Below are positions 21,268 through 34,760 of a stretch of 64,000 nt of DNA, piece by piece. The notes beneath the pieces are model-generated. The model was not told the origin of the DNA. It saw nothing but the letters and a program-made list of their open reading frames with translations, and ran no database searches. The first letter of the stretch is position 1. Each line of letters starts with the position of its first letter. Source of the stretch: Xenopus tropicalis (Eukaryota; Chordata; Amphibia; Anura; Pipidae). The stretch spans positions 66,213,892 through 66,277,891 of the forward strand of contig NC_030684.2 in assembly GCF_000004195.4 (NCBI RefSeq), in the 5' to 3' direction. Position numbers and translations under genes: made by a program.

Positions 21268-21801
21268 CCGTATATACTCGAGTATAAGCCGATCCGTATA
21301 TAAGCCGAGGTACCTAATTTTACCTAAGAAAACTGGAAAAACATATTGACTCAAGCATAAGCCTAGGGTGGGAAATGCAGCAGCTACTGCTAAGTTTTAA
21401 TAATCAAAATAAATACCAATAAAATTACATTAATTGAGGCATCAGTGGGGTATATGTTATTCAATATTTATTTCAAAGAAAAACAGTAAACTAGCTCTGT
21501 AAGCGGAGAAGAGGGTCAACAAAAACAATATGAGTACTACCCCACGCTCATTGCACATTGGCAAACTGGCAGCAGACCCAGTCCTGGAGGAGATGTAAGG
21601 GGAAATACAGTAAGTATTGCTAGTGGGAGCCTAGGTCAGGGCGCTGGAGGGTCTGGTTGCAGGTGGCCTAATTTGCACACAAAGGAGAGAGGGTGCTAGT
21701 CTAGAGGGACCCATGGCACCTGACTCGAGTATAAGCCGAGGGTGACTTTTTCAGCACATTTTGGGTGCTGAAAAACTAGGCTTATACTCGAGTATATACA
21801 G
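21268..21801 (+). mobile_element. TA-flanked element with TATACTCGAGTATA ends, copy 1
   Basis: CCGTATATACTCGAGTATAA at the left and CTTATACTCGAGTATATACAG without the last base listed form terminal inverted repeats; TA lies on both sides. Non-coding interior with GTGGGAAATGCAGCAGC. A Tc1/mariner-like duplication, but I do not recognise the family name. Confidence 0.75.
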
Positions 21802-22372
21802 TACTTAGGAAAACATTTATTTTAACATAACCTTGTTATACTTGTTCATTTGAATATCAAAATATTTCCCCTTTTAGATTATTTGACATTAAAAATCAGA
21901 AAATCACAGAACTTCTGCTTACTAGAGACATCATAAATATTACTGTATTTTATCAATAGAAGCAAGATATTGCATCCTCCTCAGGTAGCCTAGACAATAG
22001 ACAACATTAATTACTTTGCTAGTTTAATTATAAAATTGACCTAGTTTGTTTTATTATTGTTATATTGAACTGTCTGCACTACTGATTTCAGCAGCTCGCA
22101 GAAGAGGGACTGTTTCATAAGTGAGCATAATGATTAGTAAGGTAGTACAAACAAAGATTTATAGGCAGTAGAATAAATGTATTCTAGGTCATCATGTTTT
22201 ATTTTTACATATAAAATGTTGATAGCTCATCTATTCTATATTGATTAAGCAATGTTCTGGAAAACAGCTATTATTACAGGAAAACTGGTTGTGTTATATA
22301 TGTTATCATAAACCCAGAGTATCTGCTACACTCCAATATATAACAATATCCAAATGATACCCCAGCAGTGCA

Positions 22373-22475
22373 TCATCCGTGGCCAGCACACCAAAAATGT
22401 ATTGAAAATATATTGTTTATATATTGTTTCAATACATTTTTGATAAAGCATTGAAGGGTGTGCTGGCCACGGATG

Positions 22476-22476
<1 letters not shown>
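22373..22476 (+). repeat. Foldback with two perfect stems
   Basis: Outer arms 22373-22392 and 22457-22476 (20 bp, core CCGTGGCCAGCACACC) and inner arms 22393-22407 and 22427-22441 (15 bp, AAAAATGTATTGAAA) are exact reverse complements. A (TA)n tract follows immediately. Confidence 0.85.
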
Positions 22477-22528
<52 letters not shown>

Positions 22529-22552
22529 TATATAGATATATATAGATATATA
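22477..22552 (+). repeat. (TA)n microsatellite
   Basis: About 24 uninterrupted TA units, then degenerate TATAGATA repeats. Frames through it are meaningless. Confidence 0.95.
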
Positions 22553-25500
22553 TACCCAAAGGGTTAATATCCCCTATGGCTTTGAATCCCTACAGGTTTA
22601 GTTCACTGTATTAAAGTTAATTTACACATGTATGCTATGGCTAGCAGCTAGAATGACCACTTCAGCCTCACTTTGATATAGTGCTAGGAAAGGAGTGGCT
22701 GTGGGTGAATATTGCAGGGAACTTGGGAACAGGTCCAATTTAGGAAACAGGGCCCTGTGAATGAGATAGTGACAGTTGTACTGTAGTTGTAGTGAAGTTG
22801 CCTGTAAAATAGTGTATAATATACCCCTACTGTAATTTTTAAAGGCATTAGAAGTCCCAGAAAAATTACATGACCATATAAAGGCATGAGGCCATGTGGT
22901 TTTATACAGGTCACATAACTCAGAGTTGACACATCCAATCTTTAAACATTTTAGTAGGGGGTAAATTATGCATTATAATCTACAAATTTTAGTTTGTGTC
23001 TTGTTTCCCAGCAACAGTGATTTTAGTACTTTCCAATGTTTCAAACTTCCAGCCTGTAACTGAATAACTTCTGGAATCAACTTTCTCCTCTTATCCTCTC
23101 CACCCCTTTTTTTAATGTTTTGCAGTCTCTTCTCCCCACTGCCCCTGTACACAGACAAACAACATAGTTTAGCATTTTTAAGTGTACAACACCCAGCTCT
23201 TGCACACTTCAGCCAGTCACCCACACATTTCCATGCGGCCTGTCAGTACTGTCCTGGAAGGCATCCTTGAAAGAGGGCTAATCATGAAGTTGACAGCATG
23301 AGGGAGTTCAGCAAGGAGCGCTGGCAGTGAGAAGAAGGGACTGTGGCCAGGATATTGCAGAGTAAACAGATGGGAGAGGGACAGATCAGCTGCAGATCTC
23401 ACATGAAGTACACCAAAGAGAACTGTTTATGTTATATTGGGGACATACTAACGTAGAAACGTGCTGTTTATAAGGATCAAATCTATAGCCCTGTGAAACT
23501 GTGAAATTGCATTGCATTTGTGTATATGGTTTTTTTTATACGTTGCGCAATGGTTGCAGAAAAAATCGTGATTTTTTGCTGTGATTTCTCCCAAAGTGTC
23601 CCAGGGGGAACTAGCATAACCAGATATCTAAGTAACATGTAAGACATTCACTAGAGAATTTGGCAGGTGGTGTTCTTTAAATGCCACTTACTAGCTGCAC
23701 AAGGAACATCAATATGCAGATATCTTGTAAAGCTTATGATAGCACTTGATATCAATACAAATAAGAACTAGACTACAGTGATACTGTAGCAAGCTTCTCA
23801 ACTGAGCTTGACACCTCAGACACCCTGGGTAAGTAAGGAACGGTTTGTCCCTAACCATTAGGTAATCATCTTACAAGGAGACAGTCTGGTGGTGTGGCCT
23901 TGAAACCAAATACTCGCTGAATTTGAGTGTAGGAAGCCTAAAGTATTTATAAAATGTCACACAAAATTGTGCAGTGTATCTGCAATTATTCCTAACCATA
24001 CCTTCAGGTTGTCTGGGTAAAACCAAGGAAGAAATGTAATGTCTACAATGTCTTTATATCTATTTTTCAGTGCAATGTACCATGTAGTTTGTTTAGTAAG
24101 AAAACTACTGTACTGCTCAAAATACTAAAGCACTGCAATTACATGCACTAATCAAAATGCATGCTCCAGTGGCAATGAACTGGAAACTGGGCATCTAAGG
24201 GAGATGTTTATTTGCAGATTTGGTTGTTAGGTGACAAAAAGCATCCAGTAAGTGAATAGTATAACACAAAGTGGGTCCTTACAATGCACACACAATACAT
24301 TCAAAGTATAAAATATCCAATGCCAATATTTCAAGGATAATACATGTAGCATGGTAGAGTCTGATTTCATAGTACATAGTTATTAGACAAGTTCACTGCC
24401 TTGCAAATAGATTTAATGGACTGAAGAAGAATAAATCATCCTGGGCTTGTCATGTCTTTAGTGAAATGCATTTAATTATTCTAGCAAGGTAGTGCTATGC
24501 CATTTAATGTTGTATGTTTACAACTGCACTTAGCGTTATTAACAGTGGCTCTTTTGTTAATATGCTGATGTATAGAATGGCAGTCATTTGCCATATGTTC
24601 TTTAAATGTTTCTTTACATGTCATTTTGAAAGCATTTGATAAATGGGGAAGGTCAGCAGGCAGTGCTATAAAATATACACTAGACAGATGATAATATCTG
24701 TTGTGGTGATGAAAGATAAGGTCAACGCATTGGGGTTCCCACTTTCCCTGCTTAATTATGCAGTGTGAGCTGCTTTTAAAGGACCTCTGGGCAGATATTC
24801 AGAGCTACATTTTTCTGCCACACTCCGTGATTTATGTTTAACGTTTTATCGTTTTGATGCTATTCTTATGTGCTGGGACATAGATGACCAGTTGGAGAAT
24901 TTGTAATGAGACACTGAGCAGAATTACGAGACTGATTCACAGCCAGCTTAAAGTAATGACGTTTAATGTTAAAGGTTTAAAAACATTTCTATAGAAAGTA
25001 TGATAGCCCTTTTAATTGATAGGGCAGTGTACAATTTGTCTGAGCCATCAGGCTGCCCACAGCTTAAAACTATCACTGAGACTGCAGAAGCTACATTTAA
25101 AAGAGCAATAACCCTGAAAAATACATTTAAAAATGATCTGCATCTAGCTTTCAATTGACAGCTTGCTGTCTGTCTGTCTTATCTAGCAGCAAGTGAGCCT
25201 ACTCAACTTAGAATTCCTGGACACACACACACAGGTATTTGATCTAAAAACAGACCGAAATATATTAATTTGAGACACATTCCCATAGCCACCAATCAAA
25301 GTTCTGATTTAAGTTTCTAACTTGCAGTGGACCTTTTTAGATTTACTGATTGGTTGCTTCCGGTATGTGTACTGGTATATCAATGTATCATTTCTTGTGT
25401 ATATTTTCTTGGACATGGAAAGAGCCGAATGCATGAGGCTTCCATAAGATTCCATTGGAACCATTTACTAAAAGAAATTAAGACGTGTGCTGATTAATTT

Positions 25501-25654
25501 ATATGCTTTACTTTTGATACTCTGTCTATTGGTTTGAATGGTTCTCAGCCATCTCGGAGCTCCTGAGTTTTTCAACAAAAAACCACAAGCAAGAAAATGT
25601 TTAGAGAAATGTTAAGAAAAATCTTGAGCTGCAAGAATAGATCTTTATAAATGT
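22553..25654. other. No gene seen
   Basis: Mostly unique-looking intron-like sequence. Reading frames are short and have no recognisable domain. Confidence 0.6.
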
Positions 25655-25735
25655 GTGTATATATGTGCCCTGGGGTTCATTTGGAGGGGTTGAACTTGAT
25701 GGACTATTTTTTTTTCAACCTAACATAAGCAGGTA
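25655..25735 (+). mobile_element. CR1 3'-end fragment
   Basis: GGGGTTGAACTTGATGGACT and TTTTTCAACCTAAC correspond to the CR1 3' hairpin; the rest of the element is missing. Confidence 0.7.
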
Positions 25736-25739
25736 ACTA

Positions 25740-26296
25740 CCGTATATACTCGTGTATATACCTAATTTTACCTAAGAAAACTGGAAAAACTTGACTCGAG
25801 CATAAGCCTAGGGTGGGAAATGCAGCAGCTACTGCTAAGTTTCATCAAAATAAATACCAATAAAATTACATTAAATGAGGCATCAGTGGGGTATATGTTT
25901 TTAAATATTTATTTCAAATAAAAACTGTAAATTAGCTCTGTAAGTGGAGGGTCAACAAAAACAATTGTTTTATCAACAATGATACCTTAAGAGTACTCAG
26001 CAACCAAGCTAAAACACAAAGAGTTAAAATCCTTCAAAACTTTATATAGTTTATATAGAATATAAAGTGCAATGTCTAGTGCAGAATGGGACAGGTGAGG
26101 ATGGTAGATGAAGATAAATTTGGGAGCGGGCCAGGGCACTGGAGGGTCTGGTTGCAGGTGGCCTAATTTACACACAAAGGACAGAGGGTGCTAGTCTGGA
26201 GGGACCCATGGCACCCAACTCGAGTATAAGCCGAGGGTGACTTTTTGAGCACATTTTGGGTGCTGAAAAACTAGGCTTATACTCGAGTATATACAG
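25740..26296 (+). mobile_element. TA-flanked element with TATACTCGAGTATA ends, copy 2
   Basis: Same family as 21268-21801, flanked by TA. The left arm has lost about 40 bp (CGTATATACTCGTGTATATA joins directly to CCTAATTTTACC), and the interior holds a different segment around 25960-26130. Confidence 0.75.
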
Positions 26297-26298
26297 TA

Positions 26299-29200
26299 TG
26301 TAAGAAACCCACACTATATACTATACCAAAAACAACAACCACAACAACAACAGCATAAACAAAAAGAATAGTTCTAACAGTTACTGAATGCCACAGGAGA
26401 ACCTGGAATATGTTTTGCATATATAGATTAAGTAGTCCTGCAAGCACACATCAATTGTTTCAGATCTCAGCTAAATTTTTAAAACTGAACCAGGATTTGT
26501 ACATTAAGTGAGGAAGGGATGTTGTTAAAATTATAAATCCCTAGCCACTCACTGTAATCATGATTAAATCCCACATGTACTGAGGAAGACAAGGTGGAGG
26601 TGATATGTAAAACCAATAGCATTGATATGCATTAATAACAATACAGTTCCAATCAGGGGTTAGTGTGCTTGAGGAATTTCATAGTCAATAGCAGCTTCCT
26701 GCTAACATGTACATTCTGTACGTGGGATGGATTTTCACTGGAGCTCATGTTCACAGATTACTGATTAATGTTACAGTTGGCATAACCCTGATTATATGAT
26801 ACTTCTATCTTTTTTTCTTGAGGAAAAAACAAACGTATGTACAGCTCATCCAATATTTATCACAGTATTCTTGAAGAGCTAAAAATTAAGACATTCTTAG
26901 GGGAATACAGTATTTAGAAAACATTTAACACTGAATGTATTTATGTGTATTTATTACTGTAATTACTTCTGTTTGTTCTATTTTATTTTTCTGTTGTACA
27001 GTGATACATACATAAGTAATGCTATTGAAATAAAAATATATATACATACATACAAATGATTAGTGTTAAATAAATGATGTACCTATATTTATAAACCTCT
27101 ATTGCCCTTACAAAGAGTTTAATTTCCCTGAAACCTTGCCTGGAATAAAGTATTCTTCTGCAACACACTAATCAGCCTGCAACATAGGTCTTTTTTATGC
27201 TTTCTTAGTTAAGTCGTAGCTCTTCAATACTTGAGTTTTACTCCTGACAGTCCTACCAGACAGGGAGTCCTATTTTTCAGAATTCTATTTTTTTTTTTTT
27301 AAATTGGTGCTTATTTATTAAAATAAATAAATATAATGGTATATTTTCCACCTACCTTAAAGATTCACTCAAGATTCCCTTTTGGAATCAAAATATAACA
27401 CCCAACATTAGCAAAACTCTATAATCATACTTAAATGCCTTGGCATGAATTCACCAACTGCGGAGAACATCAACAATAAGAACTTTGAAGTCAGAAGCTG
27501 ATGTGGTTTCTTTATTTAACTCCATTGCCTTTAGTGAATGGTTTTCCCATGCATCATGCCGCACTATGATGAAATCCCTTTGTTGCAATTAAAATTACCC
27601 TAGAGCATCAACTTTCAGTTCATTTCAAACATATGCAACAATTTAAAAATCAGGTGGCAAAAACTGGTATGTTTAGGGGACAGTTGTACTGTCATTATTA
27701 TTATTATTATTTATTTATAAAGCACCAACATATTCTGCAGCGCTGTACACTGTCATATTAAAATATACATGAACAGTTTCCAGTCATGAGCACAAATGCT
27801 AGAATATAACTAGAAATTTTATTCTTCCATGTGAATTGCCCTTTCATGGAAGTGACCAGTAATGAGACGATTTACTCATTCAAAAAGCAAACTACAATAA
27901 AGTGTATTAAGTAAAATATTTAATTAAATTGTGCAGTCATGAAAATCTCTCTCTCGCTAACCTCTATCTAACTTGGGCTAATGGGTTAATCATAACTATG
28001 TAAAGTCCTCAAAAAATTCAAAAATCTAATTTATCATTGAATTTTATGCCACTTGTCTAATCGCAATTGCTGCATTTTCTCAGAAAATTACATGTTTTTG
28101 TACTTGCAAAATTTCGGCAAGTACAAAAATGGTACATTTCCCTTTGAGTTGTGGTGCATCTCAGAAGGTTTGTATAACGGCTATTACAATTGGTTTCAGT
28201 GAAATTTATGCAATTTTGCGAATGTGCCCAAATCTGTGCTTTCTGATTTTTGATTCAGCAATTCAAAAGTTATAAGTCTTGTCATTTTAAATGTAATAAA
28301 GTGGATATTTTATTGATCCGTGGCATCCTAAAAACAAAATAATGGCCTAATAACTTTTGATATAGTAATTACATAGTTTAAAGAACCAGTTAATGTCACT
28401 ATAAGGTAGACAGATGATACTGCACAGTCTACTGTCATACATAAAAATGATAAAGCCATATGAAGACTGAACCTGGGTAAATGAGAAGTATTACTTATGC
28501 CAAGTCCAGGAAAAGATGCTTGCCTGAAAATCTTCCCTAGCATGAGAGTAATTTGGTAGATAGTTACGGATTACCAATCTTGCATGTAGTATTAATAAAA
28601 TAAATTCTGTCACCTGGCTTTCTGCCTGAATTAGATTCTCCTTTCAATCCTCCACTATCAAGTGCTGACTTAATTAAATAAATGTTTCATTGGCTATTTT
28701 CTCAATTCTATTTATAAAATGGCGATGCTTTTACCATGTAGAAGGACTGTCATTTGCTTGTCCACTTTAGTAGTGAAAGGTTTAAATTATTTTAGAAATG
28801 ATTTCTTACATTAATATTGTTAAAAAGGCAATATCTTACAGATGGCCTGCAATATTCTGGGACATTCCAGTCTGTAGATAACATTTGCAGCATGGTAACT
28901 AATGTAAATGTGTACTGCATCTCTTTAAAATATTATTTAAATATATTTTACATAAGATAATTGTGTAGCAAATAATTCAGGTATCAAAATCTACCCAATT
29001 GAATAGTTAGTGAAATCAGTAAAATGGATTGAAATAATCCCCCCCCCCCTCCTTAAAAAGTAACTTTTATTGTTCACAATGTTTCATGAAAGATTTTTAA
29101 TAGAAGCATGCAGGGGTTCTACAAATAATAAGATTTTAAAAGATACGCATTTTCCTCTGCACTATTAGCCATTATACAATAATAAGTGACAGGGAAATGC

Positions 29201-29323
29201 CACATGGTCACTATTGTAAAAAAAAAAAAAAAGTCATGAAAGGGCTATTCCACCTGCTTTGGTTTCATTTGACCCTATATAATGCACCAAAATCAGACCT
29301 TTTAAAAAAACTGACAAAAAATA
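26299..29323. other. No gene seen
   Basis: AT-rich sequence with the small LINE end at 27690 and a C-run at 29040-29049. Confidence 0.6.
27690..27752 (-). mobile_element. LINE 3'-end fragment with (TTA)n tail
   Basis: ATTATTATTATT followed by TATTTATAAAGCACCAACAT and GCAGCGCTGTACA, the same type of 3' terminus as above but a different subfamily. Confidence 0.6.
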
Positions 29324-29412
29324 GAGGGGCAGATTTACTTAATTTACTTACTTAGAGCTAAAAAATCCGATTCATAAAAAAAATCTGACCATTAGTAAAT
29401 GGCCCCCATAGT
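29324..29412 (+). mobile_element. Short Harbinger-like MITE remnant
   Basis: Ends GAGGGGCAGATTTACT and AGTAAATGGCCCCC are the typical inverted ends with only about 60 bp between them. Confidence 0.6.
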
Positions 29413-30454
29413 GTTACTTAATTTGTAACACTGTATTGATTTGTGAGTATTCAAATTTTGGTGATTGGCTTTCTTACCCCACATTTGCTAGGGTAAGGGC
29501 AACTCTAGATGGGGCTCCAAATAAATAAAATAGGGGTATTCACACCTTAATTTAAAGGGTGATATTCTATGCTCTCTAGAACTTTTCTGAGGGGACCAAG
29601 TGAAAAAAAGCAATTATTTCTACACAAAGCTACACAACCCATTAGAAACATAAAAATAAATTGTAGTCCATTACTCTAATCTTCCCACTCCTAATGCCAG
29701 TGGGTTAAGGGGTTAGAACCAGGGATCAGGGATTGTAAGCAACCCTGGTGCCGATATTGATGTGAATGATGTATACTCTCCATAAAGTGTTTATTAATAT
29801 GTTAACTCTATATAAATAAATAACAATAAACAAATGAAGAGAGTCTGTTGAATGAAAAGATGTAAAACATATTAGATTGGTTAGGATTTTGTGTCATGCC
29901 TTCCTCTTCTCTGCAAAGTGTTGCTGTTAAATTTTTGCAAAGATGGAAAGTAACTGAAAGTACTAGAAGAAAGCTATAAGACCTGTAGATTTTTTGTTTT
30001 GATCTAGTTTGAGCCCGTTTTTTTCAAACAACAGAACAGAGTTCCTGAGGTGGCAGTGATATCAGGTTTTGAAACTTTCATATCAATGGTTAAAACAAAT
30101 CTTTAGCATCTTTGGAAATGGTAGCTTCTTGCTTTTTTGACAGTGGGAGGCTGAACTATCAGAATTCAAGTGAGAAAAAAAGTTGACTTTAAAAAACAAA
30201 ACAAAAAACTTTTCAATGTTTTTTCTCAAGCGCTTGGACAAAACCATCAAGTTCACATTTTTTTTTTTTGGAAAAAGGTGGATACCCGCAAGCATCACAT
30301 CATTCTTTTTTTTGTTTATTTTTCTTTACATGTGGTACATATCAAAAACATTGGGGTAAAAGATTTGAAAGAGTTGGTAGGGGTAAGTGGGGAGGGGAGA
30401 GGAGAGGGGGGGGGGAGTCCATGCTTAGAGCATCACATCATTCTATTCATATTC

Positions 30455-31000
30455 AATGTATGTATTTATGTATGTATATCTTTATTTATAAAGTGCTACT
30501 TATGTACGCAGTGCTGTACAGTAGAATACATTAATACAAACAGGGGTATTAAAATAGATAAATACAAAGTATTACAATAAGCACAAATAAATAAAAGATA
30601 CAATTGTAATAAGATCAGAGTCAAAGACACAAGAGGAAGGAGGTCCCTGCCCCGTAGAGCTTACAATCTATATTTACAGACACAAATAGGCAAATATAAG
30701 TGCTGTAGGTCACAGTGGGTGACATTACAATATAAGTGCCAGTTCTCAGATCAGGTGCTGTGTGAGTGCTCTTTTAGTTTGGTTTTAAAAAGACTGAGGG
30801 AGGATTCTCTCTGGAGGAAATCAGGGAGGGCATTCCAAATGTAAGGGGCAGCAAGGCAGAAAGGTTTAAGTCGAGAAACGGCAGTAAGTAGCTGGGGGCG
30901 CAACCAAACGATTGCTCTGCAAGGAACGAAGGAGTTGGCCAGGAGCGTACAGAGACACAAGGGAAGAGATGTAGTGAGGAGCAGAGGTAATGAGGTTGAA
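30455..31000 (-). mobile_element. 3' end of an L2/Rex-like LINE
   Basis: On the - strand the end of a reverse transcriptase ORF (FCLAAPYIWNALPDFL..., stop near 30751) is followed by a 3' UTR with GATTGTAAGCTCTACGGGGC and a terminus of AATAAAGATATACATACATA. The WNALP block is typical of the extreme C-terminus of LINE ORF2 proteins. Strongly 5'-truncated; the clade is inferred. Confidence 0.75.
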
Positions 31001-31026
31001 AAACTCAAACTGGATAAATAAACCAA
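30751..31026 (-). pseudogene. LINE ORF2 C-terminal fragment
   Basis: About 90 residues, with KPFCLAAPYIWNALPDFLQR and LSLFKTKLKEH resembling the C-terminal end of L2/Rex-type ORF2 proteins. No catalytic domain remains. Confidence 0.65.
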
Positions 31027-31125
31027 TAAATAAAGCTGTAAGGGAATTTATTCCCATTTGCTACTATACAGCTTTGCCAACTGTTATTTTCTAAAATGTT
31101 TCTGGTGACTTTTTATTGTTTTTTC

Positions 31126-31755
31126 TTAAAAGGAGAAGGAAAAGTAAAAACTATAAGAAAGGTCTATGTAAATACAGCCATAAGGAATATTGGGAACTAG
31201 TCTCAAAGAGCTCCAAGAAAATCGCACTGTGAAAAGAAACACCGCATTTCTTTCCTTCTATTCTAAACACAATCTTCTGTGTCAGACTTCCTGCTCTTAG
31301 AAAAATCTTTAAGGGCGCGGAATGAGTCTGCTCAGTTTGCTCCTCTCTCCCCTCCTATTTCCGCTGTAATTGAGCTAAAATGTTGCCGCTATCTTAAAAA
31401 GAGGGAGCATTCTTTGGCTGTTTACTCAGCTATGGTAAAGTATGCTGAAAAATAAATATAGCATTCTAGCTTGCACTATTGTGACTAGTGATGAGCAAAA
31501 TTTTTGTCAGGCATGGATTTGCAGCAAATTTCTGCATTTTGCCATTGGAGCATTTGTTCGCGAAATGGGCGCAAAAATTTGCCTCGGAAAAAATACGTAA
31601 AAAAAAATGACACACCAGAAAAGTCGCGTTTCCCAAATTTTTTCATAGTTTCGAGACTTTTTTTTACCAAAGCAAAATGGGACATATTCGCTCATCACTA
31701 ATTGTGACTAACCTATTGGCAATAAAATGCCCTAAGTAGCTTTCCTTCTCCTTTA
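31126..31755 (+). mobile_element. T2-type MITE with nested hAT-like insertion
   Basis: TTAAAAGGAGAAGGAAAAGT at the left and CTTTCCTTCTCCTTTATAA at the right. The middle (GTCTATGTAAATACAGCCATAA, AAAAAGAGGGAGC, CTAGCTTGCACT) is shared with 39094-39556. Confidence 0.8.
31486..31700 (+). mobile_element. hAT-like MITE with perfect 8-bp duplication, nested in a T2 MITE
   Basis: TAGTGATGAGC...GCTCATCACTA flanked by ATTGTGAC at 31478-31485 and 31701-31708. It interrupts the T2-type element at 31126-31755. The related uninterrupted T2 copy at 39094-39556 shows the empty site (CTAGCTTGCACTGTGG...). Confidence 0.88.
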
Positions 31756-33100
31756 TAAAATCCAGACTATTTGAGGTTGCTCATTTATTTTGCTTTATCA
31801 TTTTTTGCTGTGGTAAATGTGGAGTCACTGGTGTTGCATTTCTAACACTGTGGTAGTGAATGGAAGATAGGGGTGTAATGTAGAAAGCAAAGTGGGTCAT
31901 GCAGAATGATATTAGCTCAAAATCACCACTGTCAAGCATTTTGAAATTTGAAATATTTGAAAATTTAAATATATGTAGCTTTTGACTTATGCAGAATGAA
32001 CATTATCCTTTTACATTAAAACTTGCAAGGTATGAATCTCCGCATTTAAAAATAAGTGACAAGTGGAATTCTCATTTGTTGAAAACCGAAACCTAATAAG
32101 TTCAAAAATAGCAATTGATCCCACTATGATTAAAATGTGAGAAGCTGAAGAGGGTGAAATTCAGTTTAATAAGATGTGCAACAATATAAGTGGCATTGCT
32201 GAGGCTTCAGCCAATGCATGAGGGAGCTGCATCTAAAATACATCTTTACTAGGCAGAGGCATTTCCAGATGTGATATTGCAAATACAATATAAATAAACC
32301 TCCCATGCAGATCTATACAGCTCTAAAAGTCAAAATGCTGATATTTAGGATTTCCATAGAGAAGCATATAATTCCTTCATCACACATAAATCAGTTAACG
32401 ATGTCATCAGTTACAATCAGAGCGTAGTGATGTAAATTTTATATCATAAATTACAAATGTGGACTCACAGGTAGAGAAATTAGAACATGTGTGCCCCTTA
32501 ATGTATGATATAACCATTTACCTTTAAGGGCATTTCATTGGCTGCAACCCCATCATGGATATGTACTGTACAATTAATGTTATCCTTGGTTACATTTTTG
32601 CTTTTAATAATTTATTTTCTATTATCTCTGATCTTGTATATGACACCAGCAGTGAAAGTTGGAAGGCCCTAGTGCCTTGAAGATTTCTGCTTAAAAGATT
32701 CTAATCTTTTCTCAACAGTTTTACAACCTGACGACACTAGACATTGTATCTACTTACAACAGGGATTCTCTTGGCATTACCTAGTTTAAAATTACTCACA
32801 AGTTCTATCACAAGTCTCCATGGATCATTTAACATATTACTAGGTTATCGTCTATTCCAACCTCTTGTCTACAAGTAGCTCACAATCTGTCCTACAGTAT
32901 GTAACAAGGTTAAAGTACATATCACAAATTGAACGCAAATCTTCTTTTGTTCAGAGACAGGTAATGGCCTGCACACTGAATGCTTTATCTGTATGTGGGG
33001 TAGATAATAAATTTGCTTCTTATGGATAACATGATAACAAAATCCATAATCAATAATGATCACATAGGCAAAACTACTGAAATCTTATGGGATATTATTA

Positions 33101-33424
33101 CAGGTATAGGACCCATTATCCAGAATGCTCGGGACCAAGGGTTTTCCGGATAAGGGATCTTTCCGTAATTTGGATCTTCATACCTTAAGTCTACTAAAAA
33201 AACAATAAAACATTAAACCCAATAAGATTGTTTTGCATCCAATTAGGATCAATTATATCTTAGTTGGGATCAAGTACAAGGTAGTGCTTTATTTTTACAG
33301 AGAAAAAGGAAATCAACTCAAAAAATTTTCATTATTTGATTAAAATGAAGTCTATTGGAGACAGGCTTTCCATAATTTGGAGCTTTCTGGATAATGGGTT
33401 TCCGGATAAGGGATCCCATACCTG
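33101..33424 (+). mobile_element. TA-flanked palindromic MITE (324 bp)
   Basis: Begins CAGGTATAGGACCC and ends GGGATCCCATACCTG, near-perfect terminal inverted repeats flanked by TA on both sides (33099-33100 and 33425-33426). Repeated inner blocks such as CCGGATAAGGGATC occur near both ends. The TA duplication suggests a Tc1/mariner-like transposase. No coding capacity. Confidence 0.8.
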
Positions 33425-34675
33425 TATAAGGAAAGATGCAAAGTGTGCCAATTTTTCTGATTTGCCCCTATCACCTATGGCAAGTTCTTCTTGCACCTAA
33501 ATGTCATTGAAAAATTGCACACAAAGACTATAACCTCCCTGTATGTGAAAACTGGCAGCATGCCATTGTGCCTGCATGTATATGGGCAGAAGGTAGGCAT
33601 GCACACAAGGTGAGGAGTGCCACTGAGTAAAAGCCAAAGAAGCAGCCTGCACTTACTACCCTCCAGCACCTTTGCTCCTCTTAGTGCTATTGAACTTGCT
33701 TCTGGCATAATAGTAAATTTTTTTTTTTTAGACTAAAGATAATAAAAAAAAAATGCCCCATTAATATCTGGCAATTAGTACTACCGCTGACTTTGCACTG
33801 GAAAAGTGGGGATCATTTACATGATATATCACTGTATCTTTTATAGAATAACACATATCTGAGCACAAAATTGGCTGAAATAAATAAAAAAGCTAATTGG
33901 TAATGTATTTTTAATAGGAAATGTAAGGTTGTGACCTCTATAACAGTCAGTTTGACATTTTTAATCAAGTAAAGCTGCTATGTGTCACTAAGGTCAAGAG
34001 TGGTTGCACTTCTTTTGATTTGTACTTCTGCTAAGCCATACATTGTGATGAAATCAACCTTAGATAACCTTATATAAGAACATGTTTAGATGAATACTTC
34101 TTTATAATGCTTGCCATTGTAATCTGTTCACGAATTATATAATCTGTGTCTATAGTTTCTAATACATTACATTTTATTTACCTTACATACTAATACTCGC
34201 CTTCTAATAAATTCAATAATTATAAATTCTAAAATTCTCATATCCAGTACATTAGAAAGATTTAGCTATTGCTAGAGTAATTAAGACCTACTACCCAGAC
34301 AAATTTGAAGCTAGAGACCTGCGTAACAAAAAATGAATGTAACAAATAAAGACAGGATTGACTATAAATATTTTCATTCCTCCGTGTCATGGTATATCTA
34401 GTATAAGTAAATCTAAAGCAACTGGACTTGCTTTCACTACTCCAAGCAGCAGTGATATGGGAATCCATTCATGCAACTCTCGCAAGTCACACCTGTCTTT
34501 ATGAGTTGCGTGATACCTTGGTAATTGTATCAAAGTATCTACAGTGTTCATTTCTATGTGACTCACCTTTCCTAAGTGCCATTGTGATTGGATAAGTGGA
34601 GGAGTTTATATGCCCATACCAGTCAGACTTTAAGAAATGCTATTTCTTAAAGTAGAATCAAGAAATGATTGAGAG

Positions 34676-34760
34676 TAGTGATGAGCGAATTTTTTTGGCC
34701 AGGCATGGATTCGCAGCAAATTTCCACAATTCGCCATTGGCGAATTGTTTCACAAAACTT
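34676..34760 (+). mobile_element. Left-end fragment of a hAT-like MITE
   Basis: TAGTGATGAGCGAATTTTTT followed by GGCATGGATTCGCAGC and CGCCATTGGCG; the right half is missing. Confidence 0.75.

Noticed and set aside
22326..22559. 77-residue - strand frame with Tyr-Ile repeats
   Set aside because: Translation of a TA microsatellite.
30170..30580. 136-residue and 88-residue + frames
   Set aside because: Low-complexity sequence (poly-T, G-rich) continuing into a LINE 3' end.
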